64,000 nucleotides of DNA from contig CM055093.1 in assembly GCA_029204225.1 (NCBI GenBank), positions 20,248,595 through 20,312,594 of the forward strand. The letters run 5' to 3'. The notes below the pieces were generated by a model. It was given only the letters and a program-made list of their open reading frames with translations. It did no database searches and was not told where the DNA came from. Shown here piece after piece: positions 36,173 to 47,260 of the stretch. The translations under genes were made by a program, and so were the position numbers. Each line of letters opens with the position of its first letter. Position 1 is the first letter of the stretch. Origin of the DNA: Diphasiastrum complanatum. Taxonomy: Eukaryota; Streptophyta; Lycopodiopsida; Lycopodiales; Lycopodiaceae.

Positions 36173-36984
36173 TGTTGAATTTCACACATGTGGACTATCC
36201 ACTACATGTACTTGTGATCTCCTAAGGTGTGTAGATGCACCAAGATCAAGACTAGATTGCTTTGATTCTATGGCAAAAACACACTACTACATGCATTCAA
36301 TCACTTCCAACTCTCACTCACATGTGTGGGAAGTGTTCCAAAACTAATCTAAGTAAAAACAAGCTGCTCTCCTTGGGTAGAGAGAGAAAATCATCAATAG
36401 CTCTCGGGTAGAGAGAGAAAGCTAGAAAATCACTTACACTCAAAATCCACTCAATCTCAAAATCAATTAGATCCAAAATGAGGAGTACAATGATACTAGT
36501 AGATTCATGAGCTACCACTATGCTTAAATATGATTGGATCACACTTTGCCACCTCTTAATCCTATTGGACCATTGATCCATGCACCTCTAAATTCTATTG
36601 GACTATATTCAAGCACACCTCAAATTCCTATTGGACCACACATGGTTCCACCTCTAAATCCTATTGGTCCTCTTAAACTTCATCAAACAAAAGCATAACA
36701 CTTGTCTACACTCTAATTGGCACAAGTTTGGCCTCCTACTCTATTTTGGCTCAATAGTGGCATTACAAGTGGAAATGGATAATTTGCCATCTATGCCAAA
36801 TTTGACCCTATCAACATCCTACACCTAAATGCTTCACTATGAAATTCTATGAGACCCCTATATCAAACATTTTGATTTACTTTACAATTCTCCACACGTG
36901 GGAACATCCTCCACACATGTGAGATTCACTTACAAACTTCTATCAAAAAAAAATACCAAGCTAGATTTTTGCCAATTTCTCACA
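36173..36984 (-). repeat. 5' LTR of element D with phased CCAAT boxes
   Basis: 812 bp. On the minus strand it starts TGTGAGAAATTGGC and ends at the priming site. Five ATTGG words (complement of CCAAT) begin at 36533, 36564, 36597, 36630 and 36663, spaced 31, 33, 33 and 33 bases. Two GGGTAGAGAGAGAAA-like words lie near 36373 and 36406. Confidence 0.9.
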
Positions 36985-38142
36985 AAAAAGTCTTGCTTTC
37001 AGGTAGAGAGAGAAACCAACATACAATCCTCGGGTAGAGAGAGAATGCAAAATAGGCTAGAATTGCATGATCGAAATATCATAGGCAATATTGAAGAGTG
37101 CGAGATTTTTAAGAGTAATTGATAAGTGGAGGTATGCTCAAATTTTGTGCACTTACACCTTTTTTACGTGGCTTCCACGTGTCTTTTGATAAATATTGTG
37201 ATCAAATTTTAACATGATATGCAATAATAATTTTTGAAATGATTTTTTATTGAATTTTATAAAAATAGTATATATTGAGAACCTGATAGAGGTACCGACG
37301 ATTATAATAGAAATATGGTCCGGGCCTATTTTCGGAAATCTTGAAAATCGGCAATATAGTATAGTAATGAAACTGGCGATAACTTTGATTGTAATAAAGG
37401 CCTACATACAAATATCCAATAGCAAAGAAGAATTGATCAATCTTGAACTCCTCAATGACGTACTCTTTTGCAAATGATTGTACAAAATTAGATTCTTATA
37501 AAGCAAATCATGTAGATCCCTGTTGTTTTCATTAGTTTAGGATTATTGAACCTTGAACCCCTTAACACAACCCCCCCCCCGTGCAACCCCTCAATTGGAC
37601 ACAAAAGTAGAACAATATGCAAATCTCAGTTTTCATTGGTTTGGGGTAAATGAAGAGCGAGGCTAGCCATGTAATGATGCATGTAGCCATGGATCACATA
37701 TCTAGGCGTCATCTGATCCATGCCTATCTGCATCAGTATGTGGCTAGCCTCGCTCTTCTTAAGATTGCAGTTGGCCTTGTCACAAACCAATGAGCATGGA
37801 AATTGTAGTTGGCCTTGTCACATATATGAATGAGCAGGAATTTAATTAAAATGATCTTAAAATTTGGTTTAATTTATCTTGTATTGCTAATTGCGAGAGA
37901 CTAGTTGCACTAGACTCAAATTTAGATATACATGTCTTGTATTTGTCTCAATGCATTCAACTAGTTTGTTTTATGTATTGCTGATCATTTTTAATTTTGT
38001 GTTCCATCCATTGACAACTGCAGAGTCGCACTGATGCAAATGGCGATTACATGTTCCTCATCTTCAGACAATGAGCAGGACCATCACATATTGTATCAGA
38101 GGCCTGGTTACACTAGAGAATACCATGCCCATGTACACGATG
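36985..38142 (+). repeat. Non-coding S2 segment matching 17719-18880
   Basis: Starts with a D-like LTR remnant (two GGTAGAGAGAGAA words, 37001-37045), continues with AT-rich non-coding DNA and the second copy of the hairpin (arms 37652-37692 and 37718-37758). It ends in the first part of the second CACTA remnant (MAITCSSSSDNE near 38037), which is cut at 38142 by element H. Confidence 0.75.
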
Positions 38143-38851
38143 TGTGAAGAATTGCCAAAAATAGGCAAATCTAGCTTGATCAAAAACCATGTAGAACATT
38201 GTAAATATTGTGTATAATTGGGTTCCACACATGTAAGGCCAAGATGCCACGTGGCAACCCACTCCTAATGTAGTTTAGGTCAAGTCAAAAGAGTTGGTCA
38301 TGTCTATTTGGTGGTCATCCCTACTTTATAGGAGACCTACACCTAAGTTTAAGGTGAAAATTTGACCAACTAGCTACCTACCAAGCATAACTCTAGGATC
38401 TAGGCTAGGGTTTCGTTTTAGGGAAAGGAGGGTGAGTTAACTTCCTTATTACATGCTGGAAATCCAGCTAACTTCAAGAAGGAAGTCAAATTTTCTATGT
38501 ATACCAAGCTCCCATAGTGAGAAGATAGAAAATTTTTGGAGCTCATGGGCAATCTCAAGCTAGTTCACTATGTACATTGAGTTTTTGTGATCCAAATGAA
38601 ACCAAATAAATTTCTACTTGTTTCTCAGGTTGAAGGCCGTACTACAACCTATAATACACATGTGTGGTCTCAGATTTCAATGTTGATCAAGTCTTTTGAT
38701 TGTTAATGCTTGTTGTTAAACTTTGTCAAATTGCCAATCTAGATCAACTTTTTGATGATTAGTTTTTTGATAGATTGTTAAGAAAGCATCCAATCACTCT
38801 TGTGAATCTTTTGTAGATCCATTTATAGTCCTAAATTATAGTACTTTCACA
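38143..38851 (+). repeat. 5' LTR of element H
   Basis: 709 bp, TGTGAAGAATTGCC to CTTTCACA. It contains GGCCGTACTACAACC near 38634 and CACATGTGTGG, a variant of the CACACGTGTG palindrome. Confidence 0.93.
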
Positions 38852-39656
38852 TAGTATCAGATCCAAGTACAATAGCATAAGCCATTGATCCAATGCAAAT
38901 CCATTTTTAGCAAGTTTTGGTGCTAAAAACTAGTATTAAGAGGGCAAGCTAGAATCTTGAATTTGGTAAGGATATTTGATCCCAAACTTGGTAGGGGTCC
39001 AAATCTGCACTGTCCACATGTGTGGGCCCCTCTGAACCTACATTTAATGCATGGTATTTATTTGACCCAAAGAAATTCAATTTGTGAGCTTTTGATGTAA
39101 TTTTTGGTGGAAATCTTAGGATAAGCTACCAAGATTGAGTGCCATTGATTAGATTTGACATAGGGTCATGAAATCTAATTAATCTAGGCTAAAATAAGGT
39201 CCTCTAAACTTGTTTTATAGGTCTTGAAAGTACATCAAAAAGTGTGAGGGAGATTTAGTCATGTTATTGTCCAAAAATAGCCAAAATTGACAAGATTTGA
39301 TTGTAAGTAGATTTCACATCATCTTATCTTCATTCCAACTTTGTGAGGGAGTGCGAGAACTGAGATTATAAGTCCATTTGTTGGATTAGAAATCTAATTT
39401 GAGTGAAACACTACAAGAGAGGGACCTTAGTGAGTTTCTAGAGACAATCAAATCCATTTCTTGGCCATATTTGTTTGAAAGTAGTTTTCACTTCATCTTA
39501 TCTTCATTCCAACTTTGTGAGGGAGTGATAGAACTGTGATTATAAGTCCATTTGTTAAATTAGAAATCAAATTTGAGTGAAACACTGCAAGTGTGAGACC
39601 TTTGTGAGTTTCAAGTCAATCAAATCTATTTCTCGTTTGTAGAAGTCACTAGTAAG

Positions 39657-40934
39657 ATGGGATCTGCTGGAGCATACCTTCTAGAAGCTAGTGAGAGGTT
39701 GAATTCTACAAATTATGCTTTTTGGAAGGTTAGGATGGAGTCACTCTTGGTGCTCCAAGACCTTTATGAGTTCTTGATTGAAGATGAAGATGAACCTCTA
39801 GGTGCACAAGAGTTAGCTAGATACAAGAAGAGATCTAGGCTTGCACTTCATTGTGTGAAGATGAATGTGAGCAATGATTTGTTGAGAGAAGTATAAGCTT
39901 GCACTAGTGCTAAAGAGGCTTGGGAGTCTTTAAAATCAATCTATGAGTCTAGCAACACTTCTAGAGTTCTTATGCTTAGAAATCAAATTTTGCAAAGCAT
40001 GAGGAGAAGTGAGGAGAGTGCACATGATTATGTACTCAGAATCAAGTCTCTAAATAGGGAGTTGGCTTTCATTGGAGAGAAGATTCATGATGGAGAGCTT
40101 GTACAAATTGTCCTTAATGGTCTAGGAGATGACTTTGCAAATTTGGTCCAAAGTTTTGCCATCCAAGACACTTTGCCAACTATAGGAAAACTTCACAGTG
40201 TATTAGTGGCTGAAGAGTGTAGGATGCTCCATGAAAAATCTAGGATGAGTTCCTTGTCTTTACAGGATGGTGATGAGAAAGCCAATTTCTCATTCAAGGG
40301 CAAAAAGAAGACCAATGGAAAGAAGAAGCATCCAAAGGAGGCCAAAGAAGAGGATGATGCATCAAGCTCAAAGGACAAGTCAAAGTAGAAATGCTTCTTT
40401 TGTGGAAAGAAGGGGCATTATGAATCTGAATGCTACAAGAGGCTAAGAGCACAAGTGGAGGAGGACAAACAGGGAAACATTGCAAAGGAGGAGGAGGAAG
40501 ATGAAGTAGATGTATTCTTGATGGCATCTACATCCTCACCAACAAGCAAGAGCAATTCAAGAGACAATTGGTGGATCGACAGTGGGGCTAGCTCCCACAT
40601 GTCTTGTGAAAAGGACTTTTTCTCAACCTTACACTCTTTCAATGCTGCTAAAAGTTTTGTCTTTACTGCAAATGATGAAGAGTGTAGGATAGATGGTGTT
40701 GGTACCATCTCTTTGTGTCTAGAATCCTCAAAATGCATGGATCTAGAAAATGTCCTTTATGTACCATCAATCACCAAGAATATGCTTACTGTTGGTCTAC
40801 TCTTGGAAAGTGGTTTGGATGTCCACTTTAAGCATGGTGTTTGCTTCATCTTGAAGAATGATGTTTGCATTGCAAAGGGATTTAAACATGGAAGACTGTT
40901 TAAGTGGAAGCTAGTGTTGCTTTTGAAAGAATGA
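39657..40934 (+). pseudogene. gag: Gag and protease of element H, two nonsense codons
   Basis: Starts at ATG 39657 (MGSAGAYLLEASERLNSTNYAFW…), the typical Copia gag amino end. TAA at 39894-39896 and TAG at 40386-40388 interrupt an otherwise continuous frame; the second lies just before the zinc knuckle (KCFFCGKKGHYESECYK). An acidic EEEEDEVD segment is followed by protease (WWIDSGASSHMS at about 40570). The frame ends at 40934, after a shift near 40905 within the GRLFK motif. The leader 38865-39656 has no gene. Confidence 0.88.
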
Positions 40935-41949
40935 GCTTGGCAAAGGAGGGGATCACTAAAGAGGAGATCTTGGCAAAGTGTGATCTTGCTTGCATTGAGG
41001 AGGAGCATCAAAAGGAGGAAGACTTTGAGGATCAGCCTCAAAAATTGAGAGTTCCAAGGGAGTCCTCAATGACAATGGCCGAGTCATCAAATTGCATGCA
41101 AATTGTCCATTCAAGTGTGCATCTTGCAAGGGTGGTGAGCATTGGAGAGTCTACTATCTTTGAGTACTTGTTAGATAGTATTAGTAGACATGGAGTGACT
41201 TGTTGCTTATCTCTAAGATCTATGGTGTTTAGTACTCTCTATGACAAGACAATGAAATTAGATGCTTTCAAATCTCCATTTGTTGTTCATAAAGCAATTT
41301 CATTGGATAACTATTTTTGTAATAGTTTGAATAGTGTCATAAAAGATGAAATATCATTTGTATTGGAAATCTTTGGGTCCACATGCTTTGAGCATGATCA
41401 TTCCAATGTAAGGACCAAAGATTATCCTATCTCAATGATAGGAATAATGGTAGTGTTTTGCTCTTCAAGTAGAGATTGTAGAATCTACTTGTTTTCCATC
41501 AAAGAAGTTGTCAATGGTGGAAATGTGATCTTTCAAAAGTGGAAGATTTGCAAACTTGACGAAGCACCTTTGGATCAATACCTTATTCAATTTATTGATA
41601 ATATGGAGTCAAGTCAAGTGGAGGAGCAAGCTCAAGACCCAAGGACTCCAAGAAGAACCTTGAGTATCAAGGCTCAATCATATGGATCAAGCAAGGCAAG
41701 TTGTCTTTGGCAACATTATTTATGTACTTAATATTTTAATTGATGTATCTTCAAGTGCACAAAATGCCTTGGAATCCATGGCTTGGCATGATGTTTAGTT
41801 TTGAAGTGTGCTACATGTATATAGACACATTTATGGAACATCTTGTAAGGGATCCTCTAAGAGGTAGTGAAAGATCCTTCATGGACATCATTCTCTATTG
41901 GAGTCTCCAAAGCTCCTTGTTTGGAACTAGATTTTTTAGACACTTCTAA
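40904..41949 (+). pseudogene. Collapsed pol remnant of element H with a 275-codon open frame
   Basis: The frame at 40904-41731 stays open but has no catalytic motif. Its middle (EIFGSTCFEHDHSNVRTKDY…VVNGGNVIFQK) aligns with the conserved carboxyl integrase segment (FGC…DPSS…SRDVIF) of A and B, and a hinge follows (QAQDPRTPRRTLS). Integrase DDE and RT are missing. A second short frame ends with SERSFMDIILYW (41869 on), matching the segment just after RT in A and B (SFEDITLYRKL). Polypurine tract and LTR follow directly, so RNase H is deleted. Confidence 0.72.
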
Positions 41950-42008
41950 AAGATCTCATTCATCTATCAAGAGAGTTGTAAATAGATCAAGCTAAATTTG
42001 AGAAGGAG

Positions 42009-42711
42009 TGTGAAGAATTGCCAAAAATTGGCAAATCTAGCTTGATCAAAGACCATGTAGAACATTGTAAATATTGTGTATAATTGGGTTCTACACATGT
42101 AAGGCCAAGATTCCACATGGCAAACCACTCCTAATGTAGGTTAGGTCAAGTCAAAAGAGTTGGTCATGTCTATTTGGTGGTCATCCCTACTTTATAGGAG
42201 ACCTACACCTAAGTTTAAGGTGAAAATTTGACCAACTAGCTACCTACCAAGCATAACTCTAGGATCTAGGCTAGGGTTTCATTTTAGGGCAAGAAGGGTG
42301 AGTTAAATTCCTTATTACATGCTGGAAATCCACCTAACTTCAATAAAGAAGTAGAATTTGCTATGTATTCCAAGCTCCCATAGTGAGAAGATAGAAAAAT
42401 TTTGGAGCTCATTGGCAATCTCAAGCTAGTTCACTATGTGCATTGAGTTTTTGTGATCCAATTGAAACCAAATCAATTTCTACTTGTTTATCAGGTTGAA
42501 GACCGTACTACAACCTGTAGTACACACGTGTGGTCTTGGATTTCAATGTTGATCAATGCTTTTGATTGTTAATGCTTGTTGTTTGTCAAATTGCCAATCT
42601 AGATCAACTTTTTTGTGTCTAGTTTTCTGATAGATTGTTAAGCAAGCATCCAATCAGTCTTGTGGATCTTTTGTAGATCCATTTATGGTCCTAAAGTACA
42701 GTACTTTCACA
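42009..42711 (+). repeat. 3' LTR of element H
   Basis: 703 bp, TGTGAAGAATTGCC to GTACTTTCACA. It carries CACACGTGTGG near 42523, preceded by GACCGTACTACAACC. Confidence 0.93.
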
Positions 42712-43635
42712 TGATGTAAGTATGCATTGTGATGAGAGTGACGTACCACTATATCACACGTTCGCATGTATGGTCAGATTGAGAGAGAGTCATTATTTAT
42801 GCAGACGGAAGTCGGTTCTTCGGTGACTTCTACTTTTCAAAGCACTTTGTATTGCTAAAAAACATGATTGCACATTCCTTTTCCATGTATGTTGTTTGGC
42901 ACCCTTTCTGATCAGAGGAATGTTCTGTTATTCTTGACTATTGTTGCACTTGTATTGTGTAGGGATGATGACTCACACTCACATGACTATCGAAGAATTC
43001 AACCAGATGTTGCCATGTAATCCGCAAGATTCAGATGTGCAAGTGCACGAGAGCCACCACTTTCCTCACACACACCACCCATGGACTTGCACAAAGATAT
43101 GTCCCGAGGAGACTCAATACACGAGGATGTGCCACTCACATCACATGATCGCGAGGGGGACATGGATGACATGATGGATGCATTCTTCACAAACCCACCC
43201 AAGGCCACATTAACAAGGGAAGAAGAGATGATGTGTGGCTTCGCATCCACTCCTTTTTACGAGGGTGGACAAATCTCAAAGTTGCAAGCTTGTTTGCTAC
43301 TTTTCAGCTTGCAAACTAAGTACGGGTGGTCAGATGCGAGCGTCACAGAGTTGTTTGGGTAAGCTTGCTAGCTTCATGTGTGTTATAGACAAATTGCTCT
43401 AATCTCTAATGATGACGTTGAGCATGATGCATCATCATCAGATGGTTCGACGACACACGACACACCTTCTCAATCTCACTCATTGCCACCATCACCATTA
43501 GTTTTTGAAGATCAGCTGATTAATGATGAAGCTATACGATATATTTGGGTAGAATTAGAGATAGACTCATTTGGTTTGGCGGATTTGTCACATGATGATG
43601 TGACAAATGATAACGATGAACCACCAAATGAATAA
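42712..43635 (+). pseudogene. CACTA-type transposase remnant, second copy
   Basis: Continues the sequence cut at 38142. The frame at 43081-43362 ends with STPFYEGGQISKLQACLLLFSLQTKYGWSD, the recognisable start of a TNP2-like Transposase_21 domain (consensus PLY.G…L…L..L….GWS). The next frame (43378-43635) is acidic and Ser-rich and ends DNDEPPNE. No catalytic domain follows. Slightly better preserved than the first copy. Confidence 0.65.
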
Positions 43636-43852
43636 GAGAGACCAAACGATGTATTTCAACTCATTGTAATATTAATCATATTGCTCACAGATGCAATTAT
43701 AGTTTATTGATTGACTACTTGACATCAAACAAGAAGTTGATGTATGTGAGTACACAATTTGTGATCATCATTTTTTTGTGATACATAAATTTCTTTATTC
43801 ACTTGTGCATATGGCAACCAATGTTGATAAAAAATGGAATTCAATGTATTGG

Positions 43853-44329
43853 TAGGTAACAAATTCCAAAAGTGAGATCCATTTACATTCTGTTTTATAC
43901 CGTGGTTTATACCAAGGGGCCTTTTTTTTCATTAGTCTCAATATTACCCTCAGTTAGCAGAGTGTCCTGAATGCCTCTGGCCACCTGGACCCTCTTTATA
44001 ACCCTCTCTATAGATGTCTCAAAAACAAGTTCAAATTTGGTAGGCTTATACCAACGTCAGCCTCGGTATACTCCTCAAATTAGCTTTGGTATTTTGATGT
44101 ATGTTCCAAGGCCCTCTAGTGAATTTACAACCCTCTCTATATCTCTCTATGAATGTTTCAAAACCAAGTCCAAATTTGGTAGGCTTATTCCGAGGCCAAA
44201 CACCGGACCCGGAACTCGAGATTCTGCTCCCCCCCGCGACTCATTTTAAAAACTATCTTTCAGAGAAACGCTAAAAAAAAGCCTTGGTAATCACCTGTCC
44301 TCTTGTATTGTTTGACTATTTTTCACAAC
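43853..44329. repeat. 477-bp tract identical to 19974-20450
   Basis: The second member of the identical pair described at 19974. Confidence 0.85.
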
Positions 44330-46157
44330 ATGTGAGATTTACTCACAAACTAGGATTGCAAAATAATAAAGTTAGATTTTGCAATATTTTTCACACTCCC
44401 CAAAAACTAGCTTGATAAGGTACTAGATCAATCAAGGAGTTTGTGAAACTTGTTGAGTGGGTCTTTTGGTATGCATATGAAGTGATAATCAGTCAAGGGA
44501 TCGATCATAGCAGAAACCTCACCATATCCATGATAAGATTTCTTTGATTTAAATCATTTGCCTACACCTTTGAAGAGCATTCCACCAATTTGCCACTATA
44601 TCCATGTGCTTCCTCCATGCTTGATGATGATCTTTGATTTGAAAGATCCACTTGCATGAAGATGGCTGCATTATACATAGAAAATTCTGAGGCTTCCATG
44701 CCTCATAAAGATCACAAAGATGATAAAGATCAAGATCATAAGATGAGCAAATGAGATGATTATCAAGATTATGCATTCTTGATCACACAAGTATCAATAT
44801 GGAATTCCACATCAAGGCCACTATCAAGAAGTTTGGCCAACACTTACAAGGTCCTTTGTAAGCTTGGAACAAAAATAACCTTGTTGAGAGAGAGAACTTT
44901 AGAAGATGCAAGCTTCAAGGGAATAGTCCCTACTCCTTCAATCTTGCACTCACGATAACTTGCAATGTATATGGACATCTTGAGTCCTTCATAAGGCATA
45001 ATATATGAGAAAGAGTGCTTGGAGCTACACATATGAGATGAGGCTCCACTATCAATATTCCATGAGTCATCCTTCTTGAAGGGGGAAGAGGAGAAACTTG
45101 ATGCCATAAGAGGGCCTTTTCCATAACTTGCAATATAATGTTCTTTCTCATTAGAGATGTTGGCTTGCTTGAATTGGTCCTTCTTCTTGAAAATTTGTGG
45201 GATAATGGGCTTTCTTGCCACAAAAGAAGCACTTAATATTCTTTTTCTTCATCCTTGAAGTAGAAGCATGGGAGGTGGCCTCCTCCTCTTAGAGTGAGCA
45301 GCCTAGAGGAATTCTTGCCCTCATAGATGGCTTTGAGTCAATCCCAAGCTTCCTTGGCCGAGTTGCAATCACCAATCTCTCTCAAAATCTCATTAGAGAC
45401 ATTCATCTTCATATAATGTAGAGCCATTCTAGCTCTCTTCTTATATCTTTGAACTTCTTGGAGCACTTGAGGCTCCTCCTCAAGTTGAAGAACAATGTCC
45501 ATCACATCTTGGAGTATCAAGATTGACTCCATTCTAACCTTCCAAATAGAATACTTGGAGGTAGATAGTCTTTCACTAGATTCCAATAGGAAGGAACCCA
45601 TAGAAGCCATGAAATAGTGAAGACTCCTTGTAATGAGACAGTAAAATGTTGCTTCTCTCTCACTATAGGATCAAATAAAGGTGTACTACCAACTCCTATG
45701 CAAGATCTTGCAACAAAATGTGATATGGATCCCACTAACTCTGCCAATCTCTCTGAAACTAGATCAACCTCTCATCTATTGATGGAGTATAGGCAAATTT
45801 TGCGTCAAACTACCTTTGGCATGTGTGAAACACTCAAATAATCCACAAATCACTCAAATACAATGCAATTGTAGGAAACATCGTCGCTATGACCTCAAAA
45901 AGATGACTATATCTCAAATAGATGGGATTGGCAAGCCTTTTCTTGAATTTTTCAATCAAATAAACAAGATAAAGACAAAGATAGATGTGCCTAACCAGGT
46001 TGGGTGCCCTACCCACCTTGATTCAGTTGGCTATAACTTTTGATTGGAAGAGCCAATTGATTTGAAACCAATTGCTACACAATCTAGACTCTTCTAGCTT
46101 TCAAAAAAGCTCATTTAGGGCCCAAAAACAAGCTTGATACTCATATAGGGCCCAAGA
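44310..46157 (-). pseudogene. Stripped Copia element G, second copy
   Basis: Minus strand. Truncated LTR to 44395, polypurine complement, HNLDNHLICSSYDLDL…YEAWKP frame (44776-44549), protease remnant (SWNIDSGASSHMC, Tyr changed to Asn) at 45221-44844, and gag amino end (MASMGSFLLESSERLSTSKYSIW… to SAKEAWD, 45610-45338), which is better preserved than in the first copy. The stretch 45611-46157 resembles the D leader. Integrase, RT and RNase H are absent. Confidence 0.8.
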
Positions 46158-47260
46158 GCGTTGCTTCCTTCTATTAAGGAGATTCGGATAAACTTACTTA
46201 AGAATGCAGATGTTCATGCTAGTTATAGTTGAAGTTTAAACGTTAATATAGGTACTATAGAAGTAGTAAAGTCTTTCAGCTCATCTTGTACTTTAAAAGG
46301 AAAAACTGAAACTATGCTTCCCTAAATCTATGACTTCACGAAACGTTATGCTAAAATCAATTTGGAAGATTTAAAGTTTTGTTTGAATAAGCTAATTCGA
46401 GATGTTTTTAGCAATAAACTAAAAGATAGTCGATGCAAAACTTTAAAAGTTGTAATGTTTAGGGTGTATGGTTTATGTATATGCTATGTATAATATGCAT
46501 AGTATATGCCTATCATTCATGACATTAAGTTATTTAAGGTTTAGAGTGTGTATATGTCAAATTATAAAAGAGTTGAATGGTAATTAAGATTCCCAATCCT
46601 AGGAAGGTGTGTAGCTTATTTCTACTTGTTTCCTTTGAAGCCATTCTTGATAAGTAGTGTTTGATTTTCTAATGAGGAAGAAGTTCTTCTTCATAAGTTT
46701 AATAGATGTTTTGTCATTTCGTATGTGGATAAATACTCAAACAATTTTGTGTTTGTTTGCAAGAAAATCAATTTGGGATTGTTATTGGATGAAGTCCATT
46801 CTCTAGTGGGAACATATAATGCTTGTTTTCTTTCAACCATGAATGTAATAAAATATCATCAACATTTTTGTCAATCTTATAACTTTATCTATTACCCGAA
46901 CCTTCCATTTCTAACTTGTGCTACATAAAAAATTTATAAAGTTCCTAAAAGGCCTATGTTTATTGCAACAGCCTATAGAACCACACTGATTGACCTTTCT
47001 AAGTGGCTAAGTAATTGTTTCAAAGTGTTGCTTCCCTTTTACTTAAGGATGCAAATGTTCTTCTTAGTTGTAGATGCATTTTAAACGATCTGGTAGGTAT
47101 TATAGAAGTAGTAAAGTTTTTTAGTTCATCTTGTACTTTAGAAAAAAAAAACCAACCTATGCTTCCCTGAACCTATGACTTCAAGACAATTTACACTAAA
47201 ATTAATCTAGAATATTTAAAGTCTCATGTTGATAAGCTAATTCACTTTTGTACATCTACT
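46158..47260 (+). pseudogene. Two partial Penelope-like reverse transcriptase copies in tandem
   Basis: Copy 2 (about 46690-47260) translates as YVDKYSNNFVFVCKK, a gap, KVPKRPMFIATAYRTTLIDLSKWLS, then after frameshifts TYDFKTIYTKINLEYLKSHVDKLI. These correspond to the ADK..NNVVFVCK, PKLHK…RYIAGS…TKPLS and YDFSTLYTTIPH…L..LI (motif A, catalytic Asp) blocks that I associate with Penelope-like RT. Copy 1 (about 46158-46440) begins later in the protein and repeats motif A as IYDFTKRYAKINLEDLKFCLNKLI. Same orientation, about 870 bases apart, both with stops. Assigned from remembered motif patterns; no GIY-YIG endonuclease was found. Confidence 0.55.

Larger units (their letters stand above)
32611..36984 (-). 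mobile_element. Non-autonomous Copia element D
   Basis: Minus-strand element. The 5' LTR is 36173-36984, next to the priming site complement GGCTCTGATACCA (36160-36172). The 3' LTR is cut down to 32611-32734 but still abuts a polypurine complement (CTCCTCCTC, about 32735-32743). The left part of that LTR, its flank and about 1.5 kb of the host segment are deleted. The internal region codes for gag and protease and for a long open but catalysis-free pol remnant. Confidence 0.88.
38143..42711 (+). mobile_element. Non-autonomous Copia element H
   Basis: LTRs at 38143-38851 and 42009-42711, with CGATG before and TGATG after, a 5-bp duplication with one C-to-T change. The first copy of the segment has an uninterrupted site near 18875. 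The priming site reads TAGTATCAGATCC (38852-38864), two changes from the usual sequence. A purine tract GAGAAGGAG precedes the 3' LTR. Gag and protease are recognisable, while integrase and RT are collapsed. The two LTRs differ at several visible positions, so the insertion is older than A. Confidence 0.93.
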
